DNA of 64,000 nucleotides from Candidatus Saccharibacteria bacterium UBA1944 (GTDB taxonomy: Bacteria > Patescibacteriota > Saccharimonadia > Saccharimonadales > Saccharimonadaceae), in contig DDEW01000015.1 in the NCBI GenBank assembly GCA_002336935.1, forward strand, positions 33,267 through 97,266. Reading direction: 5' to 3'. Under the pieces are notes generated by a model that saw nothing but the letters and a program-made list of their open reading frames with translations, ran no database searches and was not told the DNA's origin. Position 1 is the first letter of the stretch. Each line of letters opens with the position of its first letter. The translations under genes and the position numbers were made by a program. This document shows, one piece after another, positions 10,011 to 17,961 of this stretch.

Positions 10011-11162
10011 ATGGAAGACTTATTAATTATCGTCGTTATCTTAGCGCTGTTCTTTGATTTTACGAACGGGTTTCATGACACGGCAAACGCCATTGCAACG
10101 AGTGTTTCTACAAAGGCACTCAAGCCCCGTACGGCCGTACTGTTGGCAGCCGTTTTGAACTTTGCCGGTGCGTTTGTGTCGCTCAAGGTTGCCGCAACCG
10201 TAGCAAAGGGTGTTGTTGATAGCCAAGTCGTTACACTTCCCGTAGTGTTCGCAGGTATCATTGGTGCGATATTATGGAACCTCTTCACCTGGCGGATTGG
10301 TATGCCGACAAGTTCAAGCCACGCCCTCATTGGCGGCGTTGCCGGGGCCGCCGTGGTGGGTATTGGAGCAGGGGCCATCCATTGGGATGGACTCGTCAAC
10401 AAAGTACTCACGCCCTCGCTTGTAGCCCCCCTCCTCGGCCTGGCTGTTGCGGCAACTATCCTTTGGCTCATTGTAAAGCTTGTCCCTAATACAAACAGCA
10501 ACCGTGCGCAGGGAGTTTTTCGCAAATTACAGATTGTCTCGGCAAGTTTTGTTGCTTTTACCCACGGCACAAACGATGCTCAAAAAACAATGGGTATCAT
10601 TGCACTTGCGCTACTGGCCATTCATCCCGCCAAAGAGTTTTCCGTACCACTTTGGGTGATTATTTCAGCAGCTACTGCTATGGCACTCGGCACCTATGTC
10701 GGTGGGTGGCGCATCATCAACACACTTGGTAAAAAGATCATTGACCTAAAGCCACGTGATGGGTTTGCTGCCGAAACCGCAACGGCAACCATTTTGTGGA
10801 CAACGGCTCAGTTTGGCTTCCCCGTATCAACCACTCACACAATTAGCAGTGCCATCGTTGGGGCCGGTGCAGTTGAAAACCGCCACAAAATTAACTGGCA
10901 TGTTATCAAGCAAATCCTTTTTGCTTGGTTATTCACCCTTCCCTGCGCAGCGTTAGTGGGGGCAATTATCCGGCTGCTCACCCTTGTTCCTGGGGGTGCA
11001 TACATTGCCTTTGCGCTCCTTGTGCTCGTTGCTTGGACGATTATTGTTACCCAGCACTGGACACGAGAAAGTTTTCGCCAGTTCCGAGCATTACTTTCCC
11101 CTGTCGACAAAACGGTTAAACCGGTCGACCTCTCATCTGATATTAAAACAATGCTTAGATAA
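10011..11162 (+). CDS. PiT-family inorganic phosphate transporter
   Basis: This 383-residue membrane protein belongs to the PiT/PHO4 family of low-affinity phosphate (or sulfate) symporters. The duplicated signature is visible: DFTNGFHDTANAIATSV at the N-terminus and FTHGTNDAQKTMGIIALAL in the second half, plus a second repeat-like FPVSTTHTISSAIVGAGA matching MPTSSSHALIGGVAGAAV. About ten hydrophobic helices fit the family. GGGAGGGG lies directly before the ATG, and an extended -10 (TGgTACGCT, 9974-9982) precedes it. No PhoU homologue is adjacent. It converges with the next gene, 4 nt apart. Confidence 0.9.
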   Translation: MEDLLIIVVILALFFDFTNGFHDTANAIATSVSTKALKPRTAVLLAAVLNFAGAFVSLKVAATVAKGVVDSQVVTLPVVFAGIIGAILWNLFTWRIGMPTSSSHALIGGVAGAAVVGIGAGAIHWDGLVNKVLTPSLVAPLLGLAVAATILWLIVKLVPNTNSNRAQGVFRKLQIVSASFVAFTHGTNDAQKTMGIIALALLAIHPAKEFSVPLWVIISAATAMALGTYVGGWRIINTLGKKIIDLKPRDGFAAETATATILWTTAQFGFPVSTTHTISSAIVGAGAVENRHKINWHVIKQILFAWLFTLPCAALVGAIIRLLTLVPGGAYIAFALLVLVAWTIIVTQHWTRESFRQFRALLSPVDKTVKPVDLSSDIKTMLR

Positions 11163-11166
11163 TACT

Positions 11167-12195
11167 CTATTCAACAATAATATAGTCGAATGCATAGCCG
11201 GCAGGGCTCATCGCACCTTCCACGCTGATCGAAAAACCACTTGCCGTACGATTGATATACATCCCTGGCACTGCCTTTCCAATTGGTGTCACCACAACAT
11301 GCGGTGTACTTGAGTACTTTTGACTAAAGGTCACGGTGGCTAGTAAGCCATTGCCCGCACCCACACCAGTATTCACCGCTATCGTGCCGCTTGTGTCGTT
11401 GCCGCCAATCGTTACCGTGCCATTACTGCCGGCACCGCCGCCAACCGATACACCAGGTTTGCTCCCAGAGCTCAGCAGGTGGCCGGTTACCGTCAACTGG
11501 CCAACCTGGAAGTTCCGCACGCTCAGCGACCCGCCAACCGCCAAGTTACCGGCAATATTGAGGTTGTTGTTGATAGTAGTGAGCTGATTTACCGTCAACG
11601 GACCTTGTATTTGCGCGCTTCCAGCAATCTTTATGTCTTTACGAAGATTCAAGGTGCTTATTGTCCCATCTCCGTTAACGTTAAGCTGTTGCACCTGCGT
11701 ATCGCCAGCTTGTAGTTTTGCAAGGGAGGCATCCGTTGCACTAAACTTACTATTTAACAGTAACTGCCCCGCAACAGTCACATCTCCACCCATTCTTACT
11801 TTGCCATTAAACGTACTGTTTGGTCCAATGATCAGTTCAGTATCGGCGTTCCCTACTGGGTTACGGCTCACGCCAAGTTTGTCTAGCGTAGAAGTGCTCA
11901 GCGTCACACCATTGCGCACTGCTTCGTCTTGTGCATCCACCTGCTTCCTCATGACCATCGATATCACTACTGCATTCGCAATCAAAATCAATGCCACAAC
12001 GGCTAGCCCAATAAATGTCGCCTTGTGCGATGGCTTATACGCTGTCCGACGCTTTAACGGCGTCTGGGGCGTACGTTCAACAGGACTCGACGTGCTCTGA
12101 ACATCAACTATTTCCTCACTCATCGACTCCTGTGTTTGGAGTGCTTCGGGAGCGGGAGCATTCGATGCGTCGGGTAGCTTTGGATCTTCACTCAT
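11167..12195 (-). CDS. membrane-anchored surface protein with repeated beta domain
   Basis: This 342-residue protein has an acidic, Pro-rich cytoplasmic start (1-55), one membrane helix at about 60-82 (ATFIGLAVVALILIANAVVI) and an extracytoplasmic remainder. Residues 115-270 are strings of short beta repeats such as FNGKVRMGGDVTVAGQLLL and NNNLNIAGNLAVGGSLSV, a beta-helix-like pattern. The last 60 residues (VTFSQKYSSTPHVVVTPIG ... YAFDYIIVE) resemble the terminal beta domain of phage-tail and CPR surface proteins. There is no cleavable signal, so it should stay anchored. Exact function is unknown; a cell-surface role fits its neighbours. Confidence 0.6.
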   Translation of the reverse strand: MSEDPKLPDASNAPAPEALQTQESMSEEIVDVQSTSSPVERTPQTPLKRRTAYKPSHKATFIGLAVVALILIANAVVISMVMRKQVDAQDEAVRNGVTLSTSTLDKLGVSRNPVGNADTELIIGPNSTFNGKVRMGGDVTVAGQLLLNSKFSATDASLAKLQAGDTQVQQLNVNGDGTISTLNLRKDIKIAGSAQIQGPLTVNQLTTINNNLNIAGNLAVGGSLSVRNFQVGQLTVTGHLLSSGSKPGVSVGGGAGSNGTVTIGGNDTSGTIAVNTGVGAGNGLLATVTFSQKYSSTPHVVVTPIGKAVPGMYINRTASGFSISVEGAMSPAGYAFDYIIVE

Positions 12196-12281
12196 GTTTA
12201 TTTCGCTTCTTTATTCACCCAATAGTATACCCCTTATGCTCGCAACTTGCAAAATAGTTATGGTTCACCCACAATAGACCT

Positions 12282-13031
12282 ATGAATCACCGTCGGGGGA
12301 GTTGCTGGATAGTCACTACTGCGCTTGTCGGCCTTTTCTTGGCGCCCAGTGTCCACGCTGAAACCCTCCAATCTACTAACTACAAGTTCGATGAGCCCAC
12401 TGTCGGTGCAGGTAGCCTTAACCAGTCATCATCGACAAACTATAGGGGTCAGGCCGGCGTTGGCGATCTTGGAATTGGTAACTCTTCATCTGCAAACTTC
12501 CAAGTCAATGCTGGATCAAAAACCAGCCCCGATCCAGTGCTCAGTGTCGCAGTAACGAGCTCTCTAGCGGATTTTGGCAAACTATCGCCTTCGAGTACAT
12601 CAACAGCGACTGCTACCTTTACTGTCATCAACTACACTAGCTATGGCTACGCGGTGCAAATGACCGGAGCACCGCCTAGTTATAACGGAAGAAGCCTTGC
12701 GGCTATGTCCACAACAGCTTTATCGCAACCGGGTATTGAGCAGTTCGGTATTAACCTGGTTGCAAACACCTCGCCAATTAACTTTGGGAATAATCTTGAT
12801 AACGGGCAGTTTGGTTATGGGCAAATTGGTAACGGTCCTACCGCTCCAGACTACAACAACTACTCTACACCGAACGAGTACCGCTATGTACCTGGTGAAA
12901 TAATTGCCAGCGCACCAAAGAGCTCGGGCCAGACTACCTACACTATCAGCTTTGTTGCTAACGTATCTGCCATCACACCTGGCGGCGAATACCTCAGCAA
13001 TCAAACATTGATAGTCACTGGCACCTACTAG
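12282..13031 (+). CDS. secreted surface protein, WxL-like paralogue 1
   Basis: This 249-residue protein has a signal peptide ending SVHA. The mature part is Ser/Thr/Asn-rich and beta-predicted. Its second half shares ordered motifs with the two following proteins: QFGINLVAN, then a YRYVPGEI block, then YTISFVANVSAITPGGEYL and a final TGTY. This places it in one paralogous family of three. A leaderless promoter (CACAAT, 12270-12275, 6 nt before ATG) is present. The C-terminal GxY-S-x-L-T pattern is reminiscent of WxL cell-wall-binding domains of Firmicutes, although the diagnostic Trp-x-Leu is not visible. Confidence 0.6.
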   Translation: MNHRRGSCWIVTTALVGLFLAPSVHAETLQSTNYKFDEPTVGAGSLNQSSSTNYRGQAGVGDLGIGNSSSANFQVNAGSKTSPDPVLSVAVTSSLADFGKLSPSSTSTATATFTVINYTSYGYAVQMTGAPPSYNGRSLAAMSTTALSQPGIEQFGINLVANTSPINFGNNLDNGQFGYGQIGNGPTAPDYNNYSTPNEYRYVPGEIIASAPKSSGQTTYTISFVANVSAITPGGEYLSNQTLIVTGTY

Positions 13032-13090
13032 TTATCCACAGTTTCATCACAAGTTGTATAGCTTCGCGCTAAATCGTTACAAATTGGGTG

Positions 13091-13119
13091 TTGACGACTC
13101 AATACGCTCATGGTACTAT
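13091..13119 (+). promoter_or_regulatory. sigma-70-type promoter of the surface paralogue at 13155
   Basis: TTGACG, a 17-nt spacer, and TACTAT (13114-13119). An ATG at 13110 lies inside this promoter, so translation must start downstream at 13155. Confidence 0.7.
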
Positions 13120-13154
13120 TCGAAGTAGAAACCAACTTAAAACAAAAAAACACC

Positions 13155-14417
13155 ATGAAAAAACAATTCACCACCACTATATTCCGCGCCTTCAGCATCT
13201 TTGCGATTGTCGCGGTTTTCGCAGCACAAACTATATTACCGGCATCAGTTGCAAATGCTGAGCAAATTGCAACGCGCAGTCTTGAGTTACGTGATGGTGA
13301 CAATAATACGCTTGGACAGAATGGTGGTTCGCGCCCAAGCGGTGTCGTCGATCACTTCTTTACCTTCACGCTTGGTAGCGCAAACCAGTCGATCGGCTCA
13401 ATACAGTTCCAGTACTGTACTACCGCAGCCGATGTGGGCGGTGCAACCTGTGTGCCACCAACAGGGCTTGATGTTTCCCAGGCTGGCACGGTGCTTAGTA
13501 CAACGACTGGCGTCACTGGTTTAACCATTAACAAAGCCTCAGCAAATGTCTTTTACCTTACTCGCACTCCCAACCCCGTGGTTGCGCCAGGTGCAAATGC
13601 CGTGGTAACCGTATTGGTAAAAAATATTGTCAACCCGTCAACACTTGGAACGTTCTTTGTGCGAGTCTCTACCTTCGCGAGTTTTGATGCCACCGGTTCC
13701 CCTATTGACAGTGGTACTGTCGCTGCAAGCACCGCCGACCCAATTGAACTCAGCGGTGTCATGCCCGAATCGCTCGTCTTCTGTACTGGTAAAACCGTTA
13801 ATACGAATACCACCACCAACGCCGTAGGGAGCGTCCCTGATTGCTCAACCGCTACGGATGGCGTCATCGGTTTCAATAAGCTTTTCTCACCTACAGATAC
13901 CGCCTATGCTTTGTCGCAAATGGCCGCAAGTACCAATGCTGGTGCCGGCTACGTAATATCGGTGAATGGTCCCACCCTCACCTCAGCGGGTAATACTATT
14001 AGCCCCATGGGAGCACTCGCTGGCCCTGGCATCGTACCAGTTAGGGGTACTTCACAATTTGGCATGAACCTTGTTGCTAATACCGCCGCTATATCTACCG
14101 GTATTGACACTACGAACATCTTATTCAGCGACCTGCGCACTCAAGATCCAGCGAATAGTCCTAGCCCAGGTATGAGTGCCAACGTTTTCCCTAGCGCCAA
14201 CGCTGCCAATTTCCGTGGTCAGCCCATTAACGGCTACGAAACACAAAACCAGTTTAAATATGTAGATGGTGAAGTTGTGGCGGCAAGCAATAATGGCGTT
14301 GCAGGTGCATCAGATGCCCAAATTTACACCGTTACCTACATCGCTAACGTCCCAGGTAGCCAGCCTGCCGGTACCTATAGTACAACCCTCACGTACATCT
14401 GTACCCCAACATTTTAA
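13155..14417 (+). CDS. secreted surface protein, WxL-like paralogue 2
   Basis: This is a 420-residue protein from the ATG at 13155. The signal peptide is basic then hydrophobic and is probably cut after SVANA. The mature chain begins EQIATRSLELRDG and contains HFFTFTLGS, SIGSIQFQYC, ELSGVMPESLVFCTG, QFGMNLVAN and the ending YTVTYIANVPGSQPAGTYST with a final TYICTPTF. The next gene repeats this architecture motif by motif. Paired Cys residues suggest disulfides outside the cell. It may form part of a surface layer or adhesin coat; that is inferred from abundance-type features (strong promoter, secretion, tandem copies). Confidence 0.7.
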   Translation: MKKQFTTTIFRAFSIFAIVAVFAAQTILPASVANAEQIATRSLELRDGDNNTLGQNGGSRPSGVVDHFFTFTLGSANQSIGSIQFQYCTTAADVGGATCVPPTGLDVSQAGTVLSTTTGVTGLTINKASANVFYLTRTPNPVVAPGANAVVTVLVKNIVNPSTLGTFFVRVSTFASFDATGSPIDSGTVAASTADPIELSGVMPESLVFCTGKTVNTNTTTNAVGSVPDCSTATDGVIGFNKLFSPTDTAYALSQMAASTNAGAGYVISVNGPTLTSAGNTISPMGALAGPGIVPVRGTSQFGMNLVANTAAISTGIDTTNILFSDLRTQDPANSPSPGMSANVFPSANAANFRGQPINGYETQNQFKYVDGEVVAASNNGVAGASDAQIYTVTYIANVPGSQPAGTYSTTLTYICTPTF

Positions 14418-14522
14418 CGCATACAATTTCCCGGTTTCTCACAGACTGCCGCTTGCACCGCAAGTGGTAGTCTAGGTATTCAGGCTTTACTACAGTGTTC
14501 TGCTTATGATACACTCTATTCT

Positions 14523-15683
14523 ATGAGAAGAGTGAGGGGATCTGCATACTTTTTGGGCATGGTTTTAGTGCTGTCATCGGTGATATCAATTTATAATGCT
14601 ACAGTAGTAAACGCTGCACAAATAACCGCCCGTAGCCTCACGCTAGTTGGCGTGGGGACAACAGGAGGCTCGTTGCCAGGCGGTGTTGTCAACCACAAAT
14701 TTACCTTTACTATCCCGTCAACAGGTGTACCCCTCGGCTCCATCAAGTTTGAATATTGTACCATTGCCACAAAGGATGCCTGTGTTACGCCCACCGGCAT
14801 GGACGCTGCAGTCATTACAGGGGTGACCGACACCGGATCCGCGGTCACAGGCTGGTCTGTACAAGCAGGTTCCACAGCCAACTCCGTAATTGTGAAACGT
14901 GCTTCCGCTACCAACCCTGCCGGCGGCAATCTTGTTATTCAGCTCAATGGTATTAAAAACCCTACTACCACCAACTACACATTCTTTACTCGTATTACCA
15001 CCTATGGGTCACTCGATGGTACCGGTACTGCAGTCGATACAGGCTCTGTAGCAGCCAGTACGGCAAGTGCCATCCAATTGAGCGGTATCATGCCTGAAAG
15101 CCTCACCTTCTGTACGGGTGGCACCATCACCGTCGACTTTCCTCCTGGTCACCCAGAAGGAATTCCCAACTGCTCTACAGCAACCTCTGGGGTAATAGAA
15201 TTTAACCAACTGTTCTCCCCACAAACCACGGCTGTTGCCTCATCACAAATGGCCGCGAGCACCAATGCATTCTCTGGGTATGTCATCACTGTCCATGGAC
15301 CGACCCTCACTTCGTCGGGAAACACGATTCCTGCAATGAGCCCTGGCGCGACCGATGCCCCCATCGCCGAATCAATCGGAGTGAGCCAGTTCGGTATGAA
15401 CCTTGTTTCGAATAGCCTCACGGCAACGCGCGCAGCAATCGGCGCCAACGTCACACCAACTGCAACTGGAGTGAATCTGCGAGGCCAAGCGGCAAGCGAC
15501 TACACTACAGCTGGAAGCTGGAAATACTCTGACGGTGACACGGTTGCAGCGAGCGATAACGGCGGCGCTGGCCCAACCAATAGTCAGCTTTACACTGTTG
15601 CCTATATAGCAAACGTAGCCGGTAACCAGCTCGCCGGTACCTATAGCACTACTCTAACGTACATTTGTACACCTACCTTCTAA
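14523..15683 (+). CDS. secreted surface protein, WxL-like paralogue 3
   Basis: This 386-residue tandem paralogue of the preceding gene shares AQITARSLTLVG at the mature start, NHKFTFTIPS, GSIKFEYCT, QLSGIMPESLTFCTGG, QFGMNLVSN, YTVAYIANVAGNQLAGTYST and the same TYICTPTF end. The signal peptide covers about residues 1-34. It has its own leaderless-type -10 (TACACT, 14510-14515, 7 nt before ATG). The conservation of the C-terminal strand pattern suggests this end binds a common partner, perhaps the anchor protein encoded next. Confidence 0.7.
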   Translation: MRRVRGSAYFLGMVLVLSSVISIYNATVVNAAQITARSLTLVGVGTTGGSLPGGVVNHKFTFTIPSTGVPLGSIKFEYCTIATKDACVTPTGMDAAVITGVTDTGSAVTGWSVQAGSTANSVIVKRASATNPAGGNLVIQLNGIKNPTTTNYTFFTRITTYGSLDGTGTAVDTGSVAASTASAIQLSGIMPESLTFCTGGTITVDFPPGHPEGIPNCSTATSGVIEFNQLFSPQTTAVASSQMAASTNAFSGYVITVHGPTLTSSGNTIPAMSPGATDAPIAESIGVSQFGMNLVSNSLTATRAAIGANVTPTATGVNLRGQAASDYTTAGSWKYSDGDTVAASDNGGAGPTNSQLYTVAYIANVAGNQLAGTYSTTLTYICTPTF

Positions 15684-15685
15684 CC

Positions 15686-16687
15686 ATGAAACAACTCCGC
15701 CACGCACTTCCCTTCGTCGCAGTCTTTACCATTATTTCTGCTGTTGTTGTTGCGCCGTTTAGCTATGCCGTTTCTACTGCTCAACCAAATCAAAGCGGAT
15801 TGGCTCTTGAAATCGCACCGCCTGTTCTTAACCTTACTGCGAATCCAGGCGAAGTAATCAACACCCAAATTGCCATCCGCGATATTGCAAATTCACCGCT
15901 CATTGTCACGAGTGAGATTAACGACTTCACAGCAAGCGGCGACGAAAACGGCAATCCGAAAGTGTTAACAAACACCGATGAAAAAAGTCCTTATTCTATT
16001 ACCAGCTGGGTAAGCCCATTCCCTAAGATGACGCTCAAATCAAGACAGGTTGAAAACTTACCTCTCAAGATTACCGTGCCTTCGAATGCAGCACCGGGTG
16101 GCTATTATGGTGTTATACGCTTTACTGCAACCGCTCCAGAGGGAACAACCAGTAGCGTATCGCTTGCACCAAGCCTTGGAGCATTAGTAATGATACGTGT
16201 CAAGGGTGACGCTTACGAAAAGCTTACTATCGCTGAGTTCTACATGACAGCTAACGGGAAGAAATCGACGATCTTTGAAGGTATCCCATTTGACTTCGTT
16301 GAGCGCATCGAAAACCAAGGCAATGTGTATGAGCAACCATCAGGCAATATCCTGATTAAAAATATGTTCGGTAAACCGGTGGCAAGTGTCAACGTTAACA
16401 GTGAGTACCGAAACATCCTTCCAAAGAGTGTTCGTAAATTTAATCAAACATTTGATAAGTCTGCGCTCGGCAACGGTATGATGTTCGGCAAATACACTGC
16501 CGAACTGACACTGACGTATGGCAACAAACAGACCGTTAGTTCATCGCTCACCTTCTGGGTTATTCCTTGGAAGCTTATCATTCTCGGTATCGTCGTTCTG
16601 GTTGGCCTCGTCATTGGTATTCGCATGGCCATCCACCGCTACAACGAGCGACTCGTTGGCAAGTCACGCCGCTCACGCCGTCGTTAA
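15686..16687 (+). CDS. DUF916/WxLIP-like membrane-anchored surface protein
   Basis: This 333-residue protein starts at the ATG at 15686, 2 nt after the preceding stop. A signal peptide (1-31) is followed by a domain starting LALEIAPPVLNLTANPGEV, an Ig-like section with APGGYYGVIRFTA, a second beta domain with FDFVERIENQGNVYEQPSG, and a C-terminal membrane helix (about 294-316) with an Arg-rich tail. This layout (two beta domains, then helix and basic tail) is that of DUF916 / WxL-interacting proteins, which hold WxL proteins at the cell surface. Finding it immediately after the WxL-like paralogues strengthens the analogy. Confidence 0.65.
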   Translation: MKQLRHALPFVAVFTIISAVVVAPFSYAVSTAQPNQSGLALEIAPPVLNLTANPGEVINTQIAIRDIANSPLIVTSEINDFTASGDENGNPKVLTNTDEKSPYSITSWVSPFPKMTLKSRQVENLPLKITVPSNAAPGGYYGVIRFTATAPEGTTSSVSLAPSLGALVMIRVKGDAYEKLTIAEFYMTANGKKSTIFEGIPFDFVERIENQGNVYEQPSGNILIKNMFGKPVASVNVNSEYRNILPKSVRKFNQTFDKSALGNGMMFGKYTAELTLTYGNKQTVSSSLTFWVIPWKLIILGIVVLVGLVIGIRMAIHRYNERLVGKSRRSRRR

Positions 16688-16712
16688 CGACACTTAATGA
16701 TATACTGTGCTT

Positions 16713-17669
16713 ATGGCTACTTTCCGGTCTAAGTTGATTCACCACCGCCACACTGGCCGTGTCCGTCCCCACGAGCATACATCGTATTTTTCCCTAACCG
16801 CATTACTGCTTGTAGCAGGATTACTGCTCCTCACCTATACGGCATCGGCTTGGGAGCGGCCTGGACCAAGCGCGGAATCCGTGGGCATCAGCGGCATTGT
16901 CCCAGGAAAACCACCCACATCTGCGGCGACAATCCTGACGCCGACTGATGGACAACGCTTTTCGCAAACACCCATCACTGTGGCGGGTACATGCCCGAAG
17001 GATACGCTAGTCGAAGTATTCAAGAATGATATTTTTGCAGGATCTGCTATCTGTACATCAGAAGGCACCTTTAGCTTTCAAATTGACCTGCTTATCGGCG
17101 CTAATACCCTTATCGCAAGAGTATACGATGCCCTTAACCAGCAAGGGCCTGACTCAAACAAAGTCACCGTATACTACGACGCCATCGCAACGCAGGGTGC
17201 GCCACTTACCTCCCTCAACTTTGGCGGCCCGCAGCTTATCATTAATACAGACGCCGTCTTTAGGGGGTCATTCCCAAACAAGGAAATGTCTATCCCTATC
17301 GATGTCATTGGTGGTCGCGCACCCTTTGCTATCAACGTACAATGGGGCGACAGTAACAACAAGGTCATCTCGCGGCCAGACAACTCCACATTCCGGGTGT
17401 CCCACACCTATCAAAAGGCCGGCACATTCCAGTTGTCTATTCAGGCCACTGATGCTGATGGCCGAGTTGCATTTCTCACGGTGGCAAGCATTGTGAACGG
17501 GCAGCCGGATCCTGCAACGACTGCAGTAGCAAACGCCAAGACAACTACCAATAGTTTACTCATGCTCTGGCCCCTCTACGCAGCAACCTTCGCAGTCGTG
17601 GTCAGCTTTTGGTTAGGTGAGTGGCGCGAAAAGCGTTTACTAATTAAGCACGGTATCATTGCCGCTTAA
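16713..17669 (+). CDS. membrane-anchored protein with Ig-like and PKD-like domains
   Basis: This 318-residue protein starts at the ATG at 16713, which has TATACT exactly 6 nt upstream (leaderless pattern). A hydrophobic stretch around residues 28-50 acts as signal/anchor. Then come an Ig-like bacterial domain (ILTPTDGQRFSQTPITVAG) and a PKD-like domain (APFAINVQWGDSNNKVIS ... VSHTYQKAGTFQLSIQATD), whose WGD and TYxxxG marks are clear. A C-terminal helix (about 280-303) ends in a basic tail. The domains are typical of extracellular scaffolds; the ligand is unknown. Confidence 0.65.
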   Translation: MATFRSKLIHHRHTGRVRPHEHTSYFSLTALLLVAGLLLLTYTASAWERPGPSAESVGISGIVPGKPPTSAATILTPTDGQRFSQTPITVAGTCPKDTLVEVFKNDIFAGSAICTSEGTFSFQIDLLIGANTLIARVYDALNQQGPDSNKVTVYYDAIATQGAPLTSLNFGGPQLIINTDAVFRGSFPNKEMSIPIDVIGGRAPFAINVQWGDSNNKVISRPDNSTFRVSHTYQKAGTFQLSIQATDADGRVAFLTVASIVNGQPDPATTAVANAKTTTNSLLMLWPLYAATFAVVVSFWLGEWREKRLLIKHGIIAA

Positions 17670-17706
17670 CTTATCCACAGCTTTGTCAATATTTTTTGCA
17701 AACTAC

Positions 17707-17735
17707 TTGCGCTTTTTACCATAAGCATGTATGCT
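17707..17735 (+). promoter_or_regulatory. promoter of the large secreted protein at 17962
   Basis: TTGCGC, 17-nt spacer, TATGCT with an upstream TG (extended -10). It leaves a leader of about 220 nt before the GTG start. Confidence 0.55.
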
Positions 17736-17805
17736 AAGTCATGTAAAACCCACGTGTGTGAGAAACAAAAAGGCTTTACAGCACATAACAAAAACAAACT
17801 CCACC

Positions 17806-17827
17806 ACACAGCAACCGCTGTGTTTTT
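17806..17827 (+). terminator. hairpin plus T run inside the 5' leader
   Basis: ACACAGC-AACC-GCTGTGT followed by TTTTT is a compact intrinsic-terminator shape. Because it lies between a promoter and its gene it may act as an attenuator; alternatively it ends transcription from upstream. The rest of the 17670-17961 gap holds no convincing ORF. Confidence 0.45.
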
Positions 17828-17961
17828 GGCGTACTAACACCCAGGAGCTACTTCGCCTGGCATGACGGTGAATCTCACGTGCTCATTATGAGTACTCACC
17901 CGATGCAAAAATTGAAGTCGGACCCACCATTAAAACAAAAAGTAACCCCAGTATTGCTGGT

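Noticed and set aside
13110..13154. Upstream ATG of the surface paralogue at 13155
   Set aside because: It lies in the spacer of a clear promoter (13091-13119), so it is not in the mRNA.
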